From the NCBI GenBank assembly GCA_019359435.1, contig JAHHHI010000001.1:1-50266 (forward strand): a stretch of 50,266 bases of DNA, written 5' to 3'. Shown here piece by piece: positions 9,526 to 18,500 of this stretch. This stretch comes from Kaiparowitsia implicata GSE-PSE-MK54-09C (GTDB lineage: Bacteria; Cyanobacteriota; Cyanobacteriia; Elainellales; Elainellaceae). The translations under genes were made by a program, and so were the position numbers. Below the pieces are notes generated by a model, which was not told the origin of the DNA, did no database searches, and was given only the letters and a program-made list of their open reading frames with translations. How positions within the stretch are numbered: the stretch's first letter is position 1; the number at the start of each line of letters is the position of its first letter.

Positions 9526-10356
9526 CTATTGTTTTCCTCGCACGCCCACCAGCAAGACGGTTGTCAGGCTTGCGAGCACAATGCTCATGCTAGCCGCTAG
9601 CTGAGGCTGAAAGCTTTCTGTAAATGCAGTGGCAATTTCTAAAGGCAACACCCGAAACCCACGGCTCAGCGTTGCTGCTGTCCCAAACGCGCCCAGTGCG
9701 GTGGCTAGGCTCAATGTTGCAGCATTTGTCAGCGCCGGTCGCAGCGTTGGCAAGATAATGTCGCTATAGAGCCGCCAAGTGGGCGTTCCCAAGGTGCGTG
9801 CTACATCAATGACATCCTCTGAAAGGCTAGCCGTGGCACCCCGCACAACCAAAACCACGCGCGGAATTTGAAAGTATACATAGCCCAGCAAGAGCCCCCA
9901 AATGCTGTAGGCAATTTGAAATTGGCGATCGCCCGTAGCGGCTTCAGCCAACTGGGGCACTACACCCGTCATGCCAAAGTTGAGGATGATGAAGAACCCA
10001 ATCACAATGCCTGGCAAGCTCAGCGGAATCGTTAACATCACCGCCAAAGCGCGACGCCCCCAACCCTTACCCCGCTCAAGATAGATCGCCGCTGGGGTGC
10101 AGAGGATGAGCGCCAGGAGCGTTGAGGCGATCGCCAGTCCGACCGTATTGATAAACGCTTGAAAATACCGCCGCCGTTGCAGAATTGAGAAATAGCCAGC
10201 TAATGAGAATCCGCCCTCTCCATCCTGCAAGCTGCGCCAGAGCAAGATCGCCAGCGGCCAGCCCAACAGCACCAGCAGCAGCAAGACAAACGGCCCCAGC
10301 AGGCCCAGCGGCAACAGCCATGGGGTATGGGTGCGCACCTGTTTCAACATCGGCAA
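9526..10356 (-). CDS. ABC importer inner-membrane permease (first)
   Basis: 276 residues with about six membrane helices. The N-terminal helix is WLLPLGLLGPFVLLLLVLLG. The EAA-type loop is DVIDVARTLGTPTWRLYSDI followed by ILPTLRP. It resembles PotB/CysT-type permeases and partners the permease at 8690-9490. A 115-base gap separates it from the upstream lipoprotein gene, with no obvious terminator. Confidence 0.9.
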   Translation of the reverse strand: MPMLKQVRTHTPWLLPLGLLGPFVLLLLVLLGWPLAILLWRSLQDGEGGFSLAGYFSILQRRRYFQAFINTVGLAIASTLLALILCTPAAIYLERGKGWGRRALAVMLTIPLSLPGIVIGFFIILNFGMTGVVPQLAEAATGDRQFQIAYSIWGLLLGYVYFQIPRVVLVVRGATASLSEDVIDVARTLGTPTWRLYSDIILPTLRPALTNAATLSLATALGAFGTAATLSRGFRVLPLEIATAFTESFQPQLAASMSIVLASLTTVLLVGVRGKQ

Positions 10357-10471
10357 CGTCCTCTGCTCATCACGCGCTCTAGCCGTCCTTCTTGCGTCGA
10401 CACACGTTTACTTCACACGTTTGCAGGATGGAACCAGTCAAGGCTAGATTCCATCCCTTAACCTGATGCGG

Positions 10472-11554
10472 TTACTGAACCACCTCAGACTGCCAGCGTT
10501 CTACAAAGCTTTCCTGCACAGCGCGCATCTGGGCAAAATCAGGCACAATTACCCGTTCATATTCACTGTCGGGCAGCATTTGATTGGCGATCGCAGCATC
10601 AATCTCTACCTCACGAACAGGGCGCAAGAAGCTTTCAGCAAATAGGCGCTGCCCCTCATCTGACAGCACAAAATCCATTAGAGCTCTGCCAGCCTCTGGG
10701 CGTGGGGCATTCTCCACCAATGACATCACATAGGGAATCGAAAGAGTCCCTTCACAGGGCAACACCACTTCAATCGGCGCCTGGTCAATATTTCGCAACT
10801 TGTACCCGTTAAAGTCCGCATCAATCAAGATGGGGATTTCTCCCTGCTGCACCATTGCAGTTGCAGTTTGTGCAGGGAGACTCAGGTTATTGTCATGCAG
10901 CGCTGAAAGATACTCAATACCAGGGTCCCAATTTTCTAACGTGCCACCAAGGGCCAAATTGGCTGCGGTCGCCACAGAGTAGCCCACCGCAGCTTGAGTG
11001 GGGTCTAGAAAACCCACCTTGCCTGCATAGGCGTCAGTCGTCAGGTCACTCCAGCACTGAGGAATCGGCACATTGCCCAATTCATCCGTGTTGACCAAAA
11101 ATGCGACTGCGCCCTGGTGAATGCCGACCCACTCACCATTGGGGGCTTTGAGAGTATCAGGAATCTCATCGAAACCAGGCGGCTGGTAAGCCGCAACCAA
11201 TCCTTTATCTACAGCTTCAATGCCGAACACGATGCCGTAGTAGGCGGTATCAGCCTGGGGTGCAGAGCGCTCCGCCTCTAACGCGGCTAGAGTCTGACCT
11301 GAGTTTTTAGGATCAGTTGGGGCATTGATGCCGGTTTTCTCGCTAAATTCCGCTAACACGGCACCCCAATTCGCCCATTCTTCTGGCGAGTTATAGGAAA
11401 CCACGGTGTCTGGCATGGCTTCTGAGGTTTGTGCAGCCTCATCAGACGCAACCGTACTCTCTCCATTCGTATTTCCTGAATCTGTGGGGGTCGCGCAGCC
11501 CATCAAAGAAACTATCGCTGCCATTGATACAGCAGTCAGCCAATGCGTTTTCAT
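10472..11554 (-). CDS. ABC importer substrate-binding lipoprotein
   Basis: 360 residues. A short signal with lipobox (VSLMGCAT) places the mature N-terminal Cys near residue 20, so it is a lipoprotein facing the periplasm. A Ser/Thr/Glu-rich linker follows, then a family-1 solute-binding fold of the PotD/FbpA/thiamine-binding type, with AYAGKVGFLDPTQAAVGYSV in the middle and ALMDFVLSDEGQRLFAESFL near the end. It is the first gene of the importer operon. The ligand is unknown. A divergent amidohydrolase remnant at 11891 hints at a nitrogenous heterocycle or related amide, but this is inference. Confidence 0.88.
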   Translation of the reverse strand: MKTHWLTAVSMAAIVSLMGCATPTDSGNTNGESTVASDEAAQTSEAMPDTVVSYNSPEEWANWGAVLAEFSEKTGINAPTDPKNSGQTLAALEAERSAPQADTAYYGIVFGIEAVDKGLVAAYQPPGFDEIPDTLKAPNGEWVGIHQGAVAFLVNTDELGNVPIPQCWSDLTTDAYAGKVGFLDPTQAAVGYSVATAANLALGGTLENWDPGIEYLSALHDNNLSLPAQTATAMVQQGEIPILIDADFNGYKLRNIDQAPIEVVLPCEGTLSIPYVMSLVENAPRPEAGRALMDFVLSDEGQRLFAESFLRPVREVEIDAAIANQMLPDSEYERVIVPDFAQMRAVQESFVERWQSEVVQ

Positions 11555-11712
11555 GGTTATGCCTCCACAACGAGGTGGTAAGTTGGTAGCCGATAATTAA
11601 TGGATACACTAACTATCTACAGGGTATAGAGCCTCGCTTAAGAAACCACTAACAGCACGTTAAGCCTTTCTCAAATGTCATTGCTTACAGAGTTGTCAAT
11701 ACAATTCTTTTG

Positions 11713-11740
11713 ATTGGAGTGGGCGATCGCCCACTCCAAT
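11713..11740. promoter_or_regulatory. 28-bp perfect palindrome centred on HIP1
   Basis: ATTGGAGTGGGCGAT followed by its exact complement forms a perfect palindrome centred on GCGATCGC. It lies in the 336-base spacer between the divergent importer operon (start 11554) and the amidohydrolase (start 11891). HIP1 sites are frequent in this genome, but a 28-bp perfect extension is unusual. It could be an operator for the divergent promoters or a structural repeat. Nothing else is recognised in this spacer. Confidence 0.45.
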
Positions 11741-11890
11741 CGTCTGCAACCCTGCCCTGATGTGGGGGTTGCCACAGGTGTTTTAACCCATCGTGGACGG
11801 GTGGCAGAGTACGATGCGGGTGATGTTCTAGACATGTGGTCAGGGTTGCTAAACTGTTTAAGGCTTAGGGCCTTCAGAATTATCATCCAC

Positions 11891-12331
11891 ATGTCTATAA
11901 CACGACCCCCAGGTCGTCCTGGGCGTTGGGATGTCAGTATCACGGGCGATCGCATTACTGAAGTTGCGCCAACGTTGCCCCACCCAGCGGCCCAAACGCT
12001 AGATGCCCAAGGTAATCTGCTGATTCCGGGCCTGGTAGACGGACACATTCATCTGGATAAAGCGCTGATTCTGGATCGCTATCCCGCGTTAGATGGCACG
12101 TTTAATGAAGCCCTGCGCGAAACCCTAAACCTAAAGCAGTCGTTCACGGTTGACGATATTCAGAACCGGGCTAAACAGGTGATTGAGCGGGCGATCGCCT
12201 TTGGCACCACCGCCATGCGCACCCATGTAGAAGTCGATCCAACAGTGGGGCTCGACGCCATGAAGGCACTTGATGGTGAGGCGGCTGGCGTAATTGGTTA
12301 CACCGCTGAAACTTTTCAAACGCCCTCTTAG
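11891..12331 (+). pseudogene. cytosine-deaminase-like amidohydrolase, 3'-truncated
   Basis: Starting at ATG 11891 the protein reads MSITRPPGRPGRWDVSITGD, then NLLIPGLVDGHIHLDKALIL with the first metal-binding HxH of the amidohydrolase superfamily, and FGTTAMRTHVEVDPTVGLDA. This is the N-terminal third of CodA/AtzC-like deaminases (about 420 residues when complete). After about 12265 the family similarity stops and the frame ends at 12331, so the other metal ligands and catalytic residues are lost. The junction sequence near 12315-12335 may be the end of a lost insertion element. It is divergent from the importer operon, with which it may once have shared a pathway. Confidence 0.8.
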
Positions 12332-12499
12332 AGCATCTCTATACTGAAAACCTGATTGCTGGCTTTCGATAATGTATAGGCGATCTAAAAGTTCGTCCAA
12401 AGATTGTCGAGTTATATCACCAAAAACGACAACATTAACCATTGCATGGGTCTTGATAGGAATATCGTAGATGTCTTTTTTATGGATTTGGTATTCCAC
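12310..12499 (-). pseudogene. N-terminal fragment of an unknown protein
   Basis: From ATG 12499 the frame reads MEYQIHKKDIYDIPIKTHAM, then VNVVVFGDITRQSLDELLDR. It then runs antisense into the amidohydrolase remnant, so only about 60 residues belong to it. The composition looks like a real soluble protein start, but I do not recognise a family. It meets the truncated amidohydrolase tail to tail at a junction near 12310-12335, consistent with a deletion or element-mediated rearrangement. No gene is seen between 12500 and 12673. Confidence 0.35.
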
Positions 12500-12673
12500 G
12501 TAAGCACCTCATTTATTTGAAAGTTTTTAGTTATGCTTAATGCTTTCATCTTTTCATCTCAATACCGTGAATTGTGATTTACGAGTGAGGTATTCATTTA
12601 GGCTAGCCAAATTTTCTCATTTTAGAGTTTAGATGGAAGATCCTGAACGTCTGTTATCTAGTGGCTGGGGAAA

Positions 12674-14455
12674 TTAAGTGAGGGCCGGAGCGGTACCTAC
12701 CTGAGATTCTAAAATCGCGCCATAGAGGGGGCTAGTGGACATCAGGTGTTCGTGGGTGCCTTGGGCTAACAGACGGCCTTTATCCATCAGCAAAATGCGG
12801 TCGGCGGTGCGCACGGTGCTGATGCGCTGGGCCACCACAAAGACGGTGCAGGTGCGGCGGCGCATCAGGTCGTCGAGGGCGGCCTGGATCTGGGCGGCGG
12901 TTTGGGCATCGACGGCGGAGGTGCTGTCGTCGAGAATCAGAATGCTGTAGTCGGTGAGCAGGGTGCGGGCGATCGCAATCCGTTGTTTCTGCCCGCCCGA
13001 CAGCCCCACTCCGCGCTCCCCCACGAGGGTGTCGTAGCCATCCGGCAGGCTCTCGACAAAGTCGTGAATCTGGGCGGCTTTGGCGACTTCGATCACCTGG
13101 TCTAGGGTGGCCTCGGCCTTGGCGTAGGTGATGTTAGAAAAGATTGTGCCCGAGAACAGCGTGGTCTCTTGAAAGACGGTGCTAATGTGCGATCGCAGGC
13201 TCTCCAGGGTAAAGTCGCGCACATCTCGGCCATCAATGCGTACCGCTCCGGCGGTGACATCGTAAAAGCGGGGAATCAGGTTGGTGACGGTGCTCTTGCC
13301 CGAGCCAGTCATGCCCAGAATGGCGATCAGTTCGTTAGGCTTGGTCTCAAAGGAAATTTCGCATAGGGCTGGGACGGTGGTGCCGGGATAGCGAAACGAC
13401 ACGTGCTCAAAGGTAATGCGGCCGCCGCATCTGGTGAAGGGAATAGCATTGGGGCGATCGCGAATTTCAACCTCAGCATCCAGCACTTCGTAGACCCGCT
13501 CGGCAGAAGACGCCGCCTGGGCGATCGCCGGAGCGGCAAAGCCAATCAGCAGAATCGGCTGCAAGATCAGCAGCAGGTAGGCGTTAAAGGCCACCAGCTC
13601 TCCCACCGAAAACTGGTCGTTAATCACCGCTGCGCCGCCGTAACCCACCACCACCACAATTACCAGGTTGCTGACGAGAAAGATATACGGAAACGTATTG
13701 CGAATCGCCCGAATGGTTTTCATGTTGGCGGCGACTAGCTCACCATTGAGTTGGGTGTAGCGATCGCACTCCACCGCTTCCCGCACAAAGGCTTTGACCA
13801 CCCGCACGCCGAGTAAATTTTCTTGCAGCACTCCGTTGAGGTCGCTAAGTTGCTCCTGCACTTGGCGAAACAGCCGATTGTTTTGGGTAAAGAACCGCGC
13901 CATCAGCCACCCCGCCATCGGCACCACCGTCAGGCTAATCAGCGCCAGCCGCCAATTCATGATCAGGAGAATGGTGGCGATCGCCACCAACGTCACCACG
14001 CCGCTAATCACCTGCACCAGGCTGGTGCTGAGAAACGTGCGGATCTGCTCAATGTCGCTGGTGACTCGGGTGAGCAACTGCGAGGTCTGGGCCTGATCGT
14101 GGTACGTAAAGCTCAGAGTTTGAATCTTGCTAAAAATGCGGTTGCGCAGGTCGTAGACCACACTTTGGGACATGGCCTCAGCGCAGAAGCTCTGGCCAAA
14201 GTTGAACAGCCCCCGCGCCAGCGCCGCCGCCACCAGCCCTGCGCCACTTTGGAGCACCACCATCAGGTTATTTTCGGCAATACCCTGATCAATGGCCCAA
14301 CGAAACAACTGCGGCGTAGCCGCATAGGCCGCTACCAGCAGCAGGGCACTCCCCAACGCCCCCAGACTTAACCAGGGGTAAACCATGAGGCGGCCTAACA
14401 CCCGTTGTAGCGGCCGCCCCGAAGAGGCGTCGTGAGGCTGAGAGTCCTGCACCAA
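12674..14455 (-). CDS. ABC exporter half-transporter with degenerate catalytic site
   Basis: 593 residues: six membrane helices (about 25-310) followed by an ATPase domain (about 340-590), the MsbA/LmrA type-IV exporter layout. Walker A is GMTGSGKST at 381-389 and the signature is LSGGQ at 485-489. Two catalytic positions are non-canonical: Walker B ends LILDD (Asp510 instead of the catalytic Glu), and the H-loop is VVAQRIST (Gln543 instead of His). This Asp/Gln combination marks the degenerate subunit of heterodimeric exporters such as TM287/288 or BmrC/D. Such subunits normally lie next to a canonical partner, but none is present here. The substrate is unknown. Confidence 0.92.
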   Translation of the reverse strand: MVQDSQPHDASSGRPLQRVLGRLMVYPWLSLGALGSALLLVAAYAATPQLFRWAIDQGIAENNLMVVLQSGAGLVAAALARGLFNFGQSFCAEAMSQSVVYDLRNRIFSKIQTLSFTYHDQAQTSQLLTRVTSDIEQIRTFLSTSLVQVISGVVTLVAIATILLIMNWRLALISLTVVPMAGWLMARFFTQNNRLFRQVQEQLSDLNGVLQENLLGVRVVKAFVREAVECDRYTQLNGELVAANMKTIRAIRNTFPYIFLVSNLVIVVVVGYGGAAVINDQFSVGELVAFNAYLLLILQPILLIGFAAPAIAQAASSAERVYEVLDAEVEIRDRPNAIPFTRCGGRITFEHVSFRYPGTTVPALCEISFETKPNELIAILGMTGSGKSTVTNLIPRFYDVTAGAVRIDGRDVRDFTLESLRSHISTVFQETTLFSGTIFSNITYAKAEATLDQVIEVAKAAQIHDFVESLPDGYDTLVGERGVGLSGGQKQRIAIARTLLTDYSILILDDSTSAVDAQTAAQIQAALDDLMRRRTCTVFVVAQRISTVRTADRILLMDKGRLLAQGTHEHLMSTSPLYGAILESQVGTAPALT

Positions 14456-14630
14456 TCATCGACTCCAAATGACATTCAAGCATTCTAAACGGTGTTTTTG
14501 AATATCTAATATTTATATAGATGTGACACAGGTTTTTGCCAGCTTGAGCAGTCTCGAGGCTCAATCGCAAAACCAGAGGATTAGGAGACCATGTGACCCA
14601 GGTTGCCTAAATTTGAGAACGCGTTAATGG

Positions 14631-14648
14631 AAGGGGCGATCGCCCCTT
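14631..14648. repeat. 18-bp HIP1 palindrome
   Basis: AAGGGGCGATCGCCCCTT is a perfect palindrome extending HIP1. It lies 12 bases from the decayed miniature element at 14661, in the spacer between hrcA and the ABC exporter. Confidence 0.5.
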
Positions 14649-14660
14649 TGGCCTTACCCA

Positions 14661-14797
14661 ACGTGAGTTCAGGTTGAAATGGGTTTTTGGGGCACTGCTC
14701 GACGTGCGACGCCCCCCAAGAACCTGGATTTGTGGTGCGTGGTGGGCATGACACTGGGCATGACACGTTCAGGGTTTGAGCTTATCCAAACTCAGAT
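14661..14797 (-). mobile_element. decayed full-length IS982-type MITE after hrcA
   Basis: On the minus strand it begins ATCTGAGTTTGGATAAGCTC, then AAACCCTGAACGTGTC, and ends TTTCAACCTGAACTCACGT. This matches the order of the 122-bp elements (left end, hairpin 1 region, hairpin 2 region, right end), but both stems have decayed. No target duplication remains. The left end lies 3 bases beyond the hrcA stop codon, in sense orientation relative to hrcA. Confidence 0.65.
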
Positions 14798-14800
14798 TTG

Positions 14801-15877
14801 TTAGCTGAGAACGTCAGAAAGGTAGCCCGCCGTTGAGTCAACTAGGGCGATCGCATTTTCATACATCATTCGAGTCGGCCCCAACATGCCGACACTGCCC
14901 ACTGTGGTGTCGCCCCGCTGATAGGTTGCTGAAACTAAGGTGCAGCCCTTCATCGGCTCAAGAGGGTTCTCTGAGCCAATGCGCACCGTCACGCGGCGAT
15001 CGCAATTCTCCAAATCCGTCACATCCACAATTAATGACCAGAGGCGATCGCGCTCAACCTCCAGCAGTTCCATAATGGTTTGCACCTGCTGAAGTTCAGA
15101 AAACTCAGGCTGATGCTTCAGCACTTCCGCCACCCCAGTCACAATCATCCGCGAAGACACTGCGCCTTGACTGCGGCGATTTAGCTCAAGCAGCGACACC
15201 CGCAGCAAGTCGGCATAGTGATCAAATTTGCGTCCCAGCTCGCTCCAATCTAGCGTGGTAATGTCTTTGAGCGATCGCCCCTTCAAATGCGTAGTGAGAA
15301 AATTTGATAAAATCTGTAGCTCACCATCCAACAACTCCGCATCTGCATCTACAGGCCGAGGCGGCAAATCAAACAGCGTAGAGTGAGTCTCGTAGGAATC
15401 CAGCACCACAATCAGCATTAACCGACCGGGATCAGTCTGCACCAACTGCACATGACGCACAAGCGCCGCATTGACCTGAGGCATCGTCACCAGCGCAATG
15501 TAACCGCTCAGCGTCGCCAAAATCTGTGCAGCACCCTGCAAAATAGCCTCCACCGTCCAACCCTCAGGGTCAAGCTGGTGCGATAGCATCTGATCCACCT
15601 GCCGTCCTATTTTCTCCGAAGGCGTCACCAGCTGATCCACATACACCCGATAGCCAGAATCTGAAGGCACTCGTCCGGCTGAGGTATGGGGTTGAAATAG
15701 CAAGCCCTCTTTTTCTAAAAACCCCATCACATTGCGAATCGTTGCCGAGCTAACGCGGGGCTGAAACTCCTCAAGCAAAGCCTCAGACCCTACCGGACGC
15801 GCCGTAGCAATGTACTGACGAATCGTTGCCCTCAACACCTGCTGCTGCCGCCGACTGAGTAAAATCGGGTTAACCAT
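14801..15877 (-). CDS. hrcA: heat-inducible transcription repressor HrcA
   Basis: 358 residues from ATG 15877 ([20 protein letters not shown]); a TTG at 15886 is a weaker alternative. The N-terminal winged helix includes [18 protein letters not shown] and [20 protein letters not shown], followed by the family hallmark [20 protein letters not shown]. The C-terminal part ends in [20 protein letters not shown], the conserved HrcA end. HrcA represses groE/dnaK-type chaperone genes by binding CIRCE elements, with GroEL as its modulator. I see no CIRCE repeat in the visible flanks, so autoregulation through that site is not supported here. Two miniature elements flank the gene, at 14661 and 15976. 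Confidence 0.96.
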   Translation of the reverse strand: MVNPILLSRRQQQVLRATIRQYIATARPVGSEALLEEFQPRVSSATIRNVMGFLEKEGLLFQPHTSAGRVPSDSGYRVYVDQLVTPSEKIGRQVDQMLSHQLDPEGWTVEAILQGAAQILATLSGYIALVTMPQVNAALVRHVQLVQTDPGRLMLIVVLDSYETHSTLFDLPPRPVDADAELLDGELQILSNFLTTHLKGRSLKDITTLDWSELGRKFDHYADLLRVSLLELNRRSQGAVSSRMIVTGVAEVLKHQPEFSELQQVQTIMELLEVERDRLWSLIVDVTDLENCDRRVTVRIGSENPLEPMKGCTLVSATYQRGDTTVGSVGMLGPTRMMYENAIALVDSTAGYLSDVLS

Positions 15878-15975
15878 CGCTTGCAATATTAAATCCAGAT
15901 TAAATCATCTGCTTTGATCGTAGTTGAGCTGCCTGCGTCCTGTCTATGGCAACTTTCTCAAAGCGACCCTGATTA

Positions 15976-16097
15976 ACCTGAGTTCGGGATAAGCTCAAAC
16001 CCTCAATGTGCCGTGCGCGGTGCGCACGGCACATTGAGGGTTTTGGGGCACCGCGCGTCGCGCGGTGCCCCAAAACCCCCTTAACCCGAACTGACGT
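15976..16097 (+). mobile_element. 122-bp two-hairpin IS982-type MITE (copy A)
   Basis: The left end is ACCTGAGTTCGGGATAAG and the right end, read inward, is ACGTCAGTTCGGG. The target duplication TGATTA is at 15970-15975 and 16098-16103. Inside are two perfect palindromes. Stem 1 is 22 bp (15997-16018 with 16022-16043, loop GGT). Stem 2 is 17 bp (16041-16057 with 16059-16075). There is no coding capacity. The ends start with AC and match the end of the decayed IS982 copy at 383, so that family is the likely source of transposase. The rest of the 400-base hrcA-rhodanese spacer (16104-16286) shows nothing recognisable. Confidence 0.85.
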
Positions 16098-16286
16098 TGA
16101 TTATGGTTGTTCCAGACTCCTAAGGAAAGACATCTGAGCACAAGATAGGGCTACAGCCGTGCGATGGCCTAGACGCCTTGGCATACTCCAAGGGCTCAGA
16201 ATTTGTCTTGGCTTGCTTGAGCAAAAAATACTGCATCTGGCGTGAGAATGCAGTGCTTCTAATCCCAACAAAGTCAGTGCACTCAT

Positions 16287-16631
16287 TCAGTAGCGGGGCA
16301 CTGTGCCATCCACCCTTGTCGAGTAGGCATCAATCCCCCCTGCCACGTTCTTGACCTGGGTAAACCCCTGCCCCACCAACCACTGACACATCTGCGCCGA
16401 ACGCATGCCATGATGACACATCACCACTGTTTCAGCATGGGGATCAAGCTGTGGCACAATCTGCTGAGACCACGTCTCATGCTGACTCAGGGGCAAGTTG
16501 ACAAACTCTGGCAGCGCTGCCAATTCTAGCTCCTGGGGTTCTCTTACGTCGATGAGCTGCACAGTCTCATCCTGCTGGGCTAGCCGCTGCGCCAGTTCAC
16601 TGACACTAATTTCCTCAAATGCTGAATTCAT
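16287..16631 (-). CDS. single-domain rhodanese-like protein
   Basis: 114 residues from ATG 16631. One rhodanese domain: VQLIDVREPQELELAALPEF near the start, then the active-site loop VVMCHHGMRSAQMCQWL with catalytic Cys at about residue 72, then NVAGGIDAYSTRVDGTVPRY at the end. It is a cytosolic sulfurtransferase, usually a persulfide carrier; acceptor and donor are unknown. The family is common next to chaperone or hrcA regions in cyanobacteria. Confidence 0.9.
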   Translation of the reverse strand: MNSAFEEISVSELAQRLAQQDETVQLIDVREPQELELAALPEFVNLPLSQHETWSQQIVPQLDPHAETVVMCHHGMRSAQMCQWLVGQGFTQVKNVAGGIDAYSTRVDGTVPRY

Positions 16632-16670
16632 TTGCAAGTTTTCTTAACGATAGCGGGTTCATAATTAAAC

Positions 16671-18500
16671 CTACAGGTCATCATCATCCTTAGGCTGGTC
16701 GATGATAATCACAGGCACCTGATACAGCGGCACCGTAAAGGTGACTGTCGATCCTAACCCCTCGCCCATGCTGTAGAACTTCATCACCCCGCCCATGGCC
16801 TCCACAGCTTTTTGGGCGATCGATAGCCCTAACCCTGTGCCACCATACTGACGCGTGCGAGAGCCATCCACCTGGCTAAAGGATTGAAACAGCTTGTCTT
16901 GATCTTCTAACGACACCCCAATGCCCGTGTCTGCTACGCTCAGCGTAACGAGTCCAGGCGTGTTTTCATCCGTCTGCTCATCCAGCGTTTTTGAGCTGAG
17001 TTCAGCGGTGATCGTGATGCTGCCCTCGTCGGTAAACTTAACTGCATTACCCACTAAGTTGTGCATGATCTGAAGCAGCCAGCGATGATCGCCTTTGAGC
17101 ACAATATCATCGCGGGTGGCTGGCGTGCGAATTTCGAAGCACAGGTTCTTTTGCTCCACCTGCAGACGCATTTTTCGCTCTACTTCAGTCAGCAAATCGT
17201 CCAGTCGAATTGGGTCAGATTTAAATACATCAGCAGTTTTATTGGCCTCAATTTTGGCGAGATCCAAAATGTCGTTAATGATATTGAGCAATAGAATGGC
17301 AGAGTCATACGCCCCAGAGATGTAATCTTCTTCCTCTTCTGGGTCATCGGCCATGCCTTCCATGACAAATTTGAGGAAGTTGATGATGCCGTTTAGCGGT
17401 GTGCGCAACTCGTGGGTCGTTTTTGCCAAAAACTCGCTCTTGAGTTTTGAGGCTTCAACTGCCTGCTGCCGCGCTTCTTCTAGTTCCTGATGCTGTTTCA
17501 TCAGGTTTTCGTTAGCGTGCTGGAGATCGAGAGTTAGGTTGCGGCTATCTGCCAACAGGCGTGCATGGGCAATGCCTGTACCAACCTGATCTGCAAGCTC
17601 GCGGATGGGGTCTAGATCAAGCCGATTTAGAGTAGAAGATGGGCCTCCCTGGTACATCAAAATCAGACTATTGGGCTGATCTTGATAGCAGGTGGGCACG
17701 ACCAGCAGCGCCATAGATGATTGCCCCATCGGTGGCATGGGGATGGGGCGTCGGGTTTCAATAGCTTGAAGAAGATGAGGATGGTCGGCTAGATGAAGCG
17801 GTTTGGACAGAAGGGAGTCGAGGTGAGGTTGACAGAACTCGGCTACAGGCTCTAGATCAACAGCATCCGGCTTGTAGGGACAGATGAGGCATCGGTCTAG
17901 CTCGAGCGATCGCCCTAATCCATCAACTGTTTGTTGCCAAATGGTGCCCAAGTCAAGGGTGCGGCGAATGTTCCAGGCAATCTGGCTGAGCAGCTTGTGA
18001 TAGCGGCTATGGCTATCGCTAGAGCGTCGCGCCGAGAATTCATTGAGTTGATCAACCCACGATAGCGCCTCAGTCTTGGTGCATGAACGCTGCACCTGCC
18101 CTGTGACTATCACAGCTGTAGCAGGTTGGCTAGGCTGCAACACCGGGCTAAGGACTAACTCAAAGAGAAGGTATTGATCGGCTGTGCGAAAGGGATAAAT
18201 CAGCGTAAATGGCGTGAGGCGATCTAAGGTTTGCTGCACCCAATTGAGATAAGAGGCGATCGCCACCGGGCTAAACCTGTCTCCCACATCTGACATCCGC
18301 TGCCCCACCAGTGCAGACAGCTCGATTTGGTATGCAGCGGCATTCTCCCAATAAAACGATAGATACGTTCCCAATGCATCCTGAGTGAATACGAGCTCGG
18401 AGGCAGACGTAAAGTGCTGCGCAATCGAGCGACCATCGTCAGTCAGGGTGAGCCGTGGTGAATCTGTTACAGGGAGAGAAGTATCGCCAGGCAAAGCCAT
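16671..18500 (-). CDS. sensor histidine kinase (PAS-like, GAF, HisKA, HATPase)
   Basis: I choose ATG 18500 (MALPGDTSLPV), giving 609 residues. A longer frame to 18605 begins with unrelated-looking sequence. Numbers below are from the chosen start. There is a PAS-like region at about 25-140, a GAF domain at about 170-315 (RRTLDLGTIWQQTVDGLGRS), then a coiled coil. Next is HisKA with phospho-acceptor His363 in TTHELRTPLNGIINFLKFVM, and HATPase with LVGNAVKFTDEGS (N box), VADTGIGVSLEDQDKLFQSF (G1/F) and YGGTGLGLSIAQKAVEAMGG (G2). No membrane segment, so it is a soluble kinase sensing an intracellular or chromophore-type signal. No response regulator is adjacent. A very acidic tail, PKDDDDL, ends the protein. 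Confidence 0.93.
   Translation of the reverse strand: MALPGDTSLPVTDSPRLTLTDDGRSIAQHFTSASELVFTQDALGTYLSFYWENAAAYQIELSALVGQRMSDVGDRFSPVAIASYLNWVQQTLDRLTPFTLIYPFRTADQYLLFELVLSPVLQPSQPATAVIVTGQVQRSCTKTEALSWVDQLNEFSARRSSDSHSRYHKLLSQIAWNIRRTLDLGTIWQQTVDGLGRSLELDRCLICPYKPDAVDLEPVAEFCQPHLDSLLSKPLHLADHPHLLQAIETRRPIPMPPMGQSSMALLVVPTCYQDQPNSLILMYQGGPSSTLNRLDLDPIRELADQVGTGIAHARLLADSRNLTLDLQHANENLMKQHQELEEARQQAVEASKLKSEFLAKTTHELRTPLNGIINFLKFVMEGMADDPEEEEDYISGAYDSAILLLNIINDILDLAKIEANKTADVFKSDPIRLDDLLTEVERKMRLQVEQKNLCFEIRTPATRDDIVLKGDHRWLLQIMHNLVGNAVKFTDEGSITITAELSSKTLDEQTDENTPGLVTLSVADTGIGVSLEDQDKLFQSFSQVDGSRTRQYGGTGLGLSIAQKAVEAMGGVMKFYSMGEGLGSTVTFTVPLYQVPVIIIDQPKDDDDL

Noticed and set aside
13823-14371. 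182-codon plus-strand frame over the ABC exporter
   Set aside because: His/Gln/Arg-rich shadow frame opposite a well-supported gene.
14581-14766. 61-codon minus-strand frame
   Set aside because: It lies inside the decayed MITE after hrcA; composition is that of the repeat.
15878-15975. CIRCE operator upstream of hrcA
   Set aside because: No TTAGCACTC / GAGTGCTAA inverted repeat is present; the palindromes further upstream belong to the MITE.
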